Shown: one piece after another, positions 4,825 through 7,748 of the stretch | How the letters are laid out: every line of letters starts with the position of its first letter | Position numbering within the stretch: position 1 is the stretch's first letter | Assembly: GCA_031273185.1 (NCBI GenBank) | Contig: JAISSG010000085.1 | Span: 1 to 7,748 of the forward strand | Direction: 5' to 3' | Source of the DNA: Treponema sp. | GTDB lineage: Bacteria; Spirochaetota; Spirochaetia; Treponematales; Breznakiellaceae | DNA length: 7,748 nt | Notes under the pieces: model-generated | The model's database searches: none | What the model was told of the DNA's origin: nothing | Seen by the model: only the letters and a program-made list of their open reading frames with translations | Translations under genes and position numbers: made by a program

Positions 4825-5982
4825 CACCCGGTAGGAGCCAGAAACAGGCCCGGACGGGTCGGCCTGCGCCGCGCTGGAGTACGCTCCGTACCCGTACCAG
4901 TCCCAGCACCACTCCGCCACGTTCCCGTGCATGTCATAAAGCCCCCATGCGTTAGGGGCAAAACTCCCAACTGGCATCGTCCTCGCCCGGTATACCCCGG
5001 CGGGGCTCCCGTTGTACAGATTACTCGTCCCGTCGAAATTCGCCTGATCCGTGGTGATCTGCTTGGTTCCCCAGCTTGTCCCATTGTGAAAATTAAACGG
5101 CGTGGTCGTCCCCGCCCGGCAGGCGTACTCCCACTGCGCCTCCGTCGGCAGGCGGTAACCGTTGGCGCTTGTGTTCCGCGTTACCTGCCATATGCCGTAG
5201 TAGTAATAGTCGGAGTCGTAATAATAGTCTTCGTCTACGTCCCTCTGCGGCACCCAATTCGGATCTCTGGTATTCTTGTCGATGATATAGTAAGGCGTTA
5301 AGCCTTCCTTTTCGCTCAGCCTGTTGCAGAACTCCACCGCGTCGTACCAGTCTACGCCCTCCACCGGCCGCCTGGCAGGGTTCTCCCCGTCAACAGCCGT
5401 GGTAAAATAGCTGAGGTTAGTCCCCATAACCTCCTCGTACTGCTCCTGCGTTACCTCGTATTTGCCCATCCAGAAACCGCTCAGCGTTACCTGGTGCCGC
5501 GGATGCTCATCGCCATAGCTGCTTGGTTCGCTGCTGGGGCCGCCCATCGTGAAGGTCCCGCCGGAAACCCACGCCATATCTATAATTGTGTTTTCGAGCG
5601 GGTTGCTGCCGGTTGCCGGGAACGTCGCATTAACCACGCGGGAATTTTTGTTGTTGCCAACCGATGCCGCCCCCTCCACGGTGAAGAAGTCAGCCGCCAC
5701 GTCGGCAAAGGTAAAGCCGGGATTAGCCGACAGCGTGATCGTCGCCCTGTATGCCGTTGACGGGGCAAAAGTTCCCGTTACCGGGGGCGACCATGACACG
5801 GTTCCCGTGTACTGCGCCGTCCCGGCAATCGTCGTTGCCGGGGCCTGGCCGGTTGCCGGCGGGGTGACGCCGGGTATGGCGGCAATGGTAACGCGGCTGT
5901 AGCCATTGCCGCCATCGTTGGGGCAGCCTATTACCAGCAGAGCTGCCAGCAAACCCCAAGAAATCACCTCTCTTTTTTTCAT
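4708..5982 (-). CDS. FGE/SUMF1-fold lipoprotein with an extra Ig-like domain, candidate DGR variable protein
   Basis: A predicted lipoprotein of 424 residues. The signal peptide ends in lipobox LVIGC (Cys20), followed by PNDGGNG. Residues ~31-125 form an extra module absent from its paralogue at 3346-4317 (VTIAAIPGVTPPATG, QYTGTVSWSPPVTGTF, FTVEGAASV, NATFPATG). It looks like an Ig-like repeat of bacterial surface proteins and may be a stalk. The FGE-like domain follows: MAWVSGGTFTMGGPSSEP (136-153), FWMGKYEVTQEQYEEVMG (170-187), WYDAVEFCNRLS (212-223), YRLPTEAQWEYACRAG (276-291), WGLYDMHGNVAEWCWDWY (346-363), RGGSW (388-392), end VRLVRP. A Tyr/Asp-rich insert (DEDYYYDSDYYYYG, 250-263) precedes YRLPTEAQ. 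The C-terminal catalytic cysteines of true FGE are missing. The start at 5982 has AAAGGAG 7 bases upstream. The last ~40 codons are the variable part. Confidence 0.88.
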   Translation of the reverse strand: MKKREVISWGLLAALLVIGCPNDGGNGYSRVTIAAIPGVTPPATGQAPATTIAGTAQYTGTVSWSPPVTGTFAPSTAYRATITLSANPGFTFADVAADFFTVEGAASVGNNKNSRVVNATFPATGSNPLENTIIDMAWVSGGTFTMGGPSSEPSSYGDEHPRHQVTLSGFWMGKYEVTQEQYEEVMGTNLSYFTTAVDGENPARRPVEGVDWYDAVEFCNRLSEKEGLTPYYIIDKNTRDPNWVPQRDVDEDYYYDSDYYYYGIWQVTRNTSANGYRLPTEAQWEYACRAGTTTPFNFHNGTSWGTKQITTDQANFDGTSNLYNGSPAGVYRARTMPVGSFAPNAWGLYDMHGNVAEWCWDWYGYGAYSSAAQADPSGPVSGSYRVSRGGSWYDNGQYLRSAWRDYDGSPSYGYGSFGVRLVRP

Positions 5983-6072
5983 ATAAAATCTCCTTTGCGG
6001 TGTTTTGCCGCCGCCGGCATCAATAAAAAGAGCAAAGAGCAAAGAGAAAAAAGAGAGCGCGGGGGAGAAGGC
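5902..6072 (-). repeat. Shared lipoprotein leader cassette, copy 2
   Basis: The leader matches copy 1 from the signal-peptide codons through the ribosome binding site and hairpin up to GAGAAGGC at 6065-6072. It also matches copy 3 into the codons for PNDGGNG after the Cys. Extra AGCAAAG units (6031-6046) relative to copy 1 look like heptamer slippage. Confidence 0.85.
6006..6019 (-). promoter_or_regulatory. Leader hairpin of the second FGE-like gene
   Basis: TGCCG-GCGG-CGGCA on the minus strand, 24 bases before the ATG at 5982, is the same element as at 4342-4355 and 6881-6894. Confidence 0.55.
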
Positions 6073-6133
6073 ACGGCTGTCTCATCATTCCCGCGCTCCC
6101 TGCAAGTTACGGCAATATGCCTAGATTGAGATT

Positions 6134-6856
6134 TTAATCCAATCCATCCCTCAGTACCCACTTGAGGGAAGAAGGGTCGCCCAGGGACCATTGCTCCTTG
6201 ACAATCATGCCGCCGGTTGACTCATGTGTGTATGTGCCTTTCCAATGTATCGCGTTCCAGCCTTTTTTAAGCGCAAGATTAAAACTTTTGGTGGTGGCGC
6301 CACCGATGGTTTTCCCAATCCCGGTTATGGTAAGATCACGATCGACGTACGCATACCCCACATGATCCAGAGTCTCCGTGGCAGAAGCGTTGCTTGCTTC
6401 TTTGTATGTCCTGCTTCTCCTGAACAATAAACCTTGGACATAGTTAGAGGCCGAATCTACTGAGTAAAATAAGTAAAAAAAAGTACCCTGTACAGTACTG
6501 TCGCTGAATTCTACATCATCATAATCCCCATAACTCCCCAACTCCCCAAACACATCCTCAAAAAAAGTAGCCGGATACAACGTTTCTGGTACTCCAATGG
6601 AATACTGGAACATCCCGTTTGTTATGGCCCCGATCCCGCCGAGGCCATTATCGTCAATATCCACAGTACCGTTGAATCTCTCGTAGCTGATGCTGCGATT
6701 TATCGGGCTCTGTTTTTCCAGCCACACCTCGCCGAAAAGTTCCAGTTCATCCCCCCGAATGGTAGCTCCGCCGCCGCCATTGCCGCCATCGTTGGGGCAG
6801 CCCGTTACCAGCAGAGCCGCCAGCAAAGCCCAAGAAACCACATCTTTCTTCTTCAT
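6134..6856 (-). CDS. Putative lipoprotein of unknown function
   Basis: A 240-residue predicted lipoprotein. The signal peptide (MKKKDVVSWALLAALLVTGC) is nearly identical to those of the two FGE-like genes, and Cys20 is the lipidation site. A Gly/Asn-rich linker (PNDGGNGGGG) follows. The mature part shows no family I can name. It contains ELFGEVWLEKQSP, a beta-rich middle with VQGTFFYLFYSVDS, and near the end KSFNLALKKGWNAIHWKGTYTH, a pattern seen in treponemal lipoproteins of unknown role. No FGE motifs or variable-region-like codons are present. AGGAGG lies 7 bases before the ATG at 6856; an in-frame extension to 6910 runs through the leader hairpin and is rejected. The base composition of the mature part looks less GC-rich than its neighbours, and a T8 run (coding strand, 6475-6482) is present. 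The function is unknown. Confidence 0.82.
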   Translation of the reverse strand: MKKKDVVSWALLAALLVTGCPNDGGNGGGGATIRGDELELFGEVWLEKQSPINRSISYERFNGTVDIDDNGLGGIGAITNGMFQYSIGVPETLYPATFFEDVFGELGSYGDYDDVEFSDSTVQGTFFYLFYSVDSASNYVQGLLFRRSRTYKEASNASATETLDHVGYAYVDRDLTITGIGKTIGGATTKSFNLALKKGWNAIHWKGTYTHESTGGMIVKEQWSLGDPSSLKWVLRDGLD

Positions 6857-6894
6857 ACAAAACCTCCTATGCGGTGTTTTTGCCGCCGCCGGCA
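6776..6894 (-). repeat. Shared lipoprotein leader cassette, copy 3
   Basis: This is the same signal-peptide DNA, ribosome binding site, linker and hairpin as the other two copies. Similarity stops just beyond the hairpin (6894), so the upstream pyrimidine-rich stretch shared by copies 1 and 2 is missing here. Confidence 0.85.
6881..6894 (-). promoter_or_regulatory. Leader hairpin of the unknown lipoprotein gene
   Basis: TGCCG-GCGG-CGGCA on the minus strand, 24 bases before the ATG at 6856. It is identical to the second FGE-like gene's hairpin and covaries with the first. Confidence 0.55.
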
Positions 6895-6901
6895 TTATTT
6901 C

Positions 6902-6919
6902 AATTTCCATGCGGAAATT
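6902..6919. promoter_or_regulatory. Inverted repeat, possible operator
   Basis: AATTTCC and GGAAATT are perfect 7-bp arms around a 4-base centre, lying 46-63 bases before the lipoprotein ATG at 6856. It is the size of a dimeric regulator site and has no counterpart before the other two lipoprotein genes. No -35/-10 pair was found with confidence. Confidence 0.3.
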
Positions 6920-6931
6920 TATGCAATATAA

Positions 6932-6947
6932 CCTGCCTCAAGGCAGG
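6932..6947 (-). terminator. Possible weak terminator hairpin
   Basis: CCTGCC and GGCAGG pair around a 4-base loop. On the minus strand the stem is followed by TTATATT, a poor T-tract. It lies between the DUF4469-like gene and the lipoprotein gene, where a terminator is expected, but it is short of a standard one. Confidence 0.3.
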
Positions 6948-6960
6948 GCGGGTACAGTCC

Positions 6961-7000
6961 GCCAAAGGCCAGGTTCGGCCTGCCCAACCAGGCCTTTGGC
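6961..7000. repeat. 10-bp inverted repeat
   Basis: GCCAAAGGCC (6961-6970) and GGCCTTTGGC (6991-7000) are perfect complements with a 20-base loop that contains a smaller CAGG/CCTG hairpin. It lies next to the 23-bp palindromic array. Confidence 0.6.
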
Positions 7001-7017
7001 CAAGGCTGGAACGCGCC

Positions 7018-7178
7018 CCGGTTCCAGGCTTATCTCAGCATCCTATTCCAGGCTGGAATGCATCCCAGTTCCAGGCTATATCAGACCCCTATTCCAGGCT
7101 GGAATGCATCCCAGTTCCAGGCTGTATCAGACCCCTGATATAGGCTATATCAGACCCCTGATACAGCCTGTATCACGC
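7018..7178. repeat. Array of palindromic units with 23-bp period
   Basis: Six units start at 7042, 7065, 7088, 7111, 7134 and 7157, with a degenerate one at 7018. Two 46-bp double units (7042-7087 and 7088-7133) are identical except for one base. Each unit has a left arm, one central base and a right arm: TTCCAG-G-CTGGAA (units 1 and 3), TTCCAG-G-CTATATC and TTCCAG-G-CTGTATC (units 2 and 4, mismatched arms), GATATAG-G-CTATATC (unit 5) and GATACAG-C-CTGTATC (unit 6). The array abuts the stop codon at 7179. There are no spacers, so it is not a CRISPR. Confidence 0.9.
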
Positions 7179-7748
7179 TTACGCTTCCTCCAATGTGAAG
7201 CCGCTCGTTATCGTGCGGACGGTTTTCAGGAAAACATTGCCCGAACCCGAGTACTGCGTCCGTATCTCTATCCTGTTGTGCTGGCGCTCCGTCCTGGGCG
7301 CTATGCCGATTATCCTGGACGGGGTGTTCTCCGCTATGCGCGTCACCTTCACCGCGCCGGACGGGTCGTCCACCGGCACAAAGTACACCCCCACCCCAGG
7401 GTCGTCCCCCGCCACCTTGATCTTGTGCCCGTGGATGACGAACTGGTCGCCCGGCACGTACAGGGCGTTTACCGAGTTCTCGTCCGTGTCGATAAACTCG
7501 TCCACCCAGCCGGAGGGGTCCGCTATCCCCTCGACGTCCACGGCGATGTGCCCGGCAAGCCTGCGCAGTTTGGGGCGGGTGTGGAAGCGGAAGGTGATCG
7601 GGTGCTTCTTGTGGTCGTGGATTTCCGCCGCCGTGTCGAACGTGCCGCCGACGTTGGGGTGCACCGAGTAGTACCCGGTGTTGACGGAGAACCCGTCGCA
7701 GAGCTGGTACGCCGCCTCGTCGAAAAACTGTTTCACGTTCTCGACCAG
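7179..7748 (-). CDS. DUF4469-like protein, C-terminal part (partial)
   Basis: The reading frame is open to the right window edge, so 189 residues of the C-terminal part are seen and the N-terminus is missing. The sequence (QLCDGFSVNTGYYSVHPNVGGTF, FHTRPKLRRLAGHIAV, then VNALYVPGDQFVIHGHKIKV and GVGVYFVPV) resembles proteins made of an N-terminal HU-like DNA-binding domain and a C-terminal beta-sandwich of the DUF4469 type, common in Bacteroidetes and treponemes. The visible part covers the end of the HU-like region and the DUF4469-like domain. The family's role is not established; chromosome binding is only inferred from the HU-like half. GTG at 7736 could be read as a start, but the frame continues upstream and homologous proteins are longer. 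The stop at 7179 touches the palindromic array. Confidence 0.7.
   Translation of the reverse strand: MVENVKQFFDEAAYQLCDGFSVNTGYYSVHPNVGGTFDTAAEIHDHKKHPITFRFHTRPKLRRLAGHIAVDVEGIADPSGWVDEFIDTDENSVNALYVPGDQFVIHGHKIKVAGDDPGVGVYFVPVDDPSGAVKVTRIAENTPSRIIGIAPRTERQHNRIEIRTQYSGSGNVFLKTVRTITSGFTLEEA

Noticed and set aside
3346..5982. Genuine sulfatase-activating formylglycine-generating enzymes
   Set aside because: The catalytic C-terminal cysteines are missing, the proteins are lipoproteins, and no sulfatase gene is adjacent.
7042..7178. CRISPR array
   Set aside because: Units are contiguous with no unique spacers, only ~6 units, and no cas genes are nearby.
1..7748. DGR reverse transcriptase, accessory protein or template repeat inside the window
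   Set aside because: No reverse-transcriptase motif or AAC-rich copy of the variable region was found on either strand, so a DGR would have to act from elsewhere.

Overview
The window looks like part of a chromosome from a Treponema-type spirochete, possibly of the gut or termite-gut kind. The evidence is the recA-scpA-scpB-rluB block with spirochete-like proteins, a cluster of short-leader lipoproteins with a loose lipobox, formylglycine-enzyme-fold (FGE/SUMF1) surface proteins, and a DUF4469-type protein. The genus is an inference. No gene was recognised on the + strand.

Layout, all genes on the minus strand, read from the right end of the window to the left. (1) 7748-7179: the C-terminal part of a DUF4469-like protein, running off the window edge. 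(2) 7178-6857: a repeat-rich spacer with an array of palindromes at a 23-bp period. (3) 6856-3346: three lipoprotein genes. One is of unknown function; the other two have an FGE-like (C-type-lectin type) domain. All three begin with nearly the same leader and signal-peptide DNA, although their mature parts differ. (4) 3345-2831: a spacer with a dispersed GC-rich repeat, 7-bp repeats and the recA promoter. (5) 2830-1655: recA. A 14-unit heptamer array follows, then scpA, scpB and the start of rluB, in which both junctions overlap by 8 bp.

The most interesting signal is in the last ~42 codons of the two FGE-like lipoproteins. The two genes differ at 18 aligned codons there, and 16 of these keep the same third base, mostly in the form NNC. 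Flanking codons are identical, and there is only one silent difference. Just upstream, ordinary silent differences are common. This is the pattern left by a diversity-generating retroelement (DGR), which copies a template repeat while randomising adenines (AAC to NNC). TvpA of Treponema denticola is a known lipoprotein target of this type with the same fold. No reverse transcriptase or template repeat is in the window, so the proposal is that these are remote targets acted on in trans. About 45 identical bases end each variable region, and a 104-bp near-identical GC-rich block with a palindrome lies just downstream of both.

Other structure the genes do not explain: a short hairpin in the leader of all three lipoprotein mRNAs with a compensatory base-pair change; tandem repeats that start at or next to the stop codons of four genes; and a possible leaderless promoter directly before scpA.
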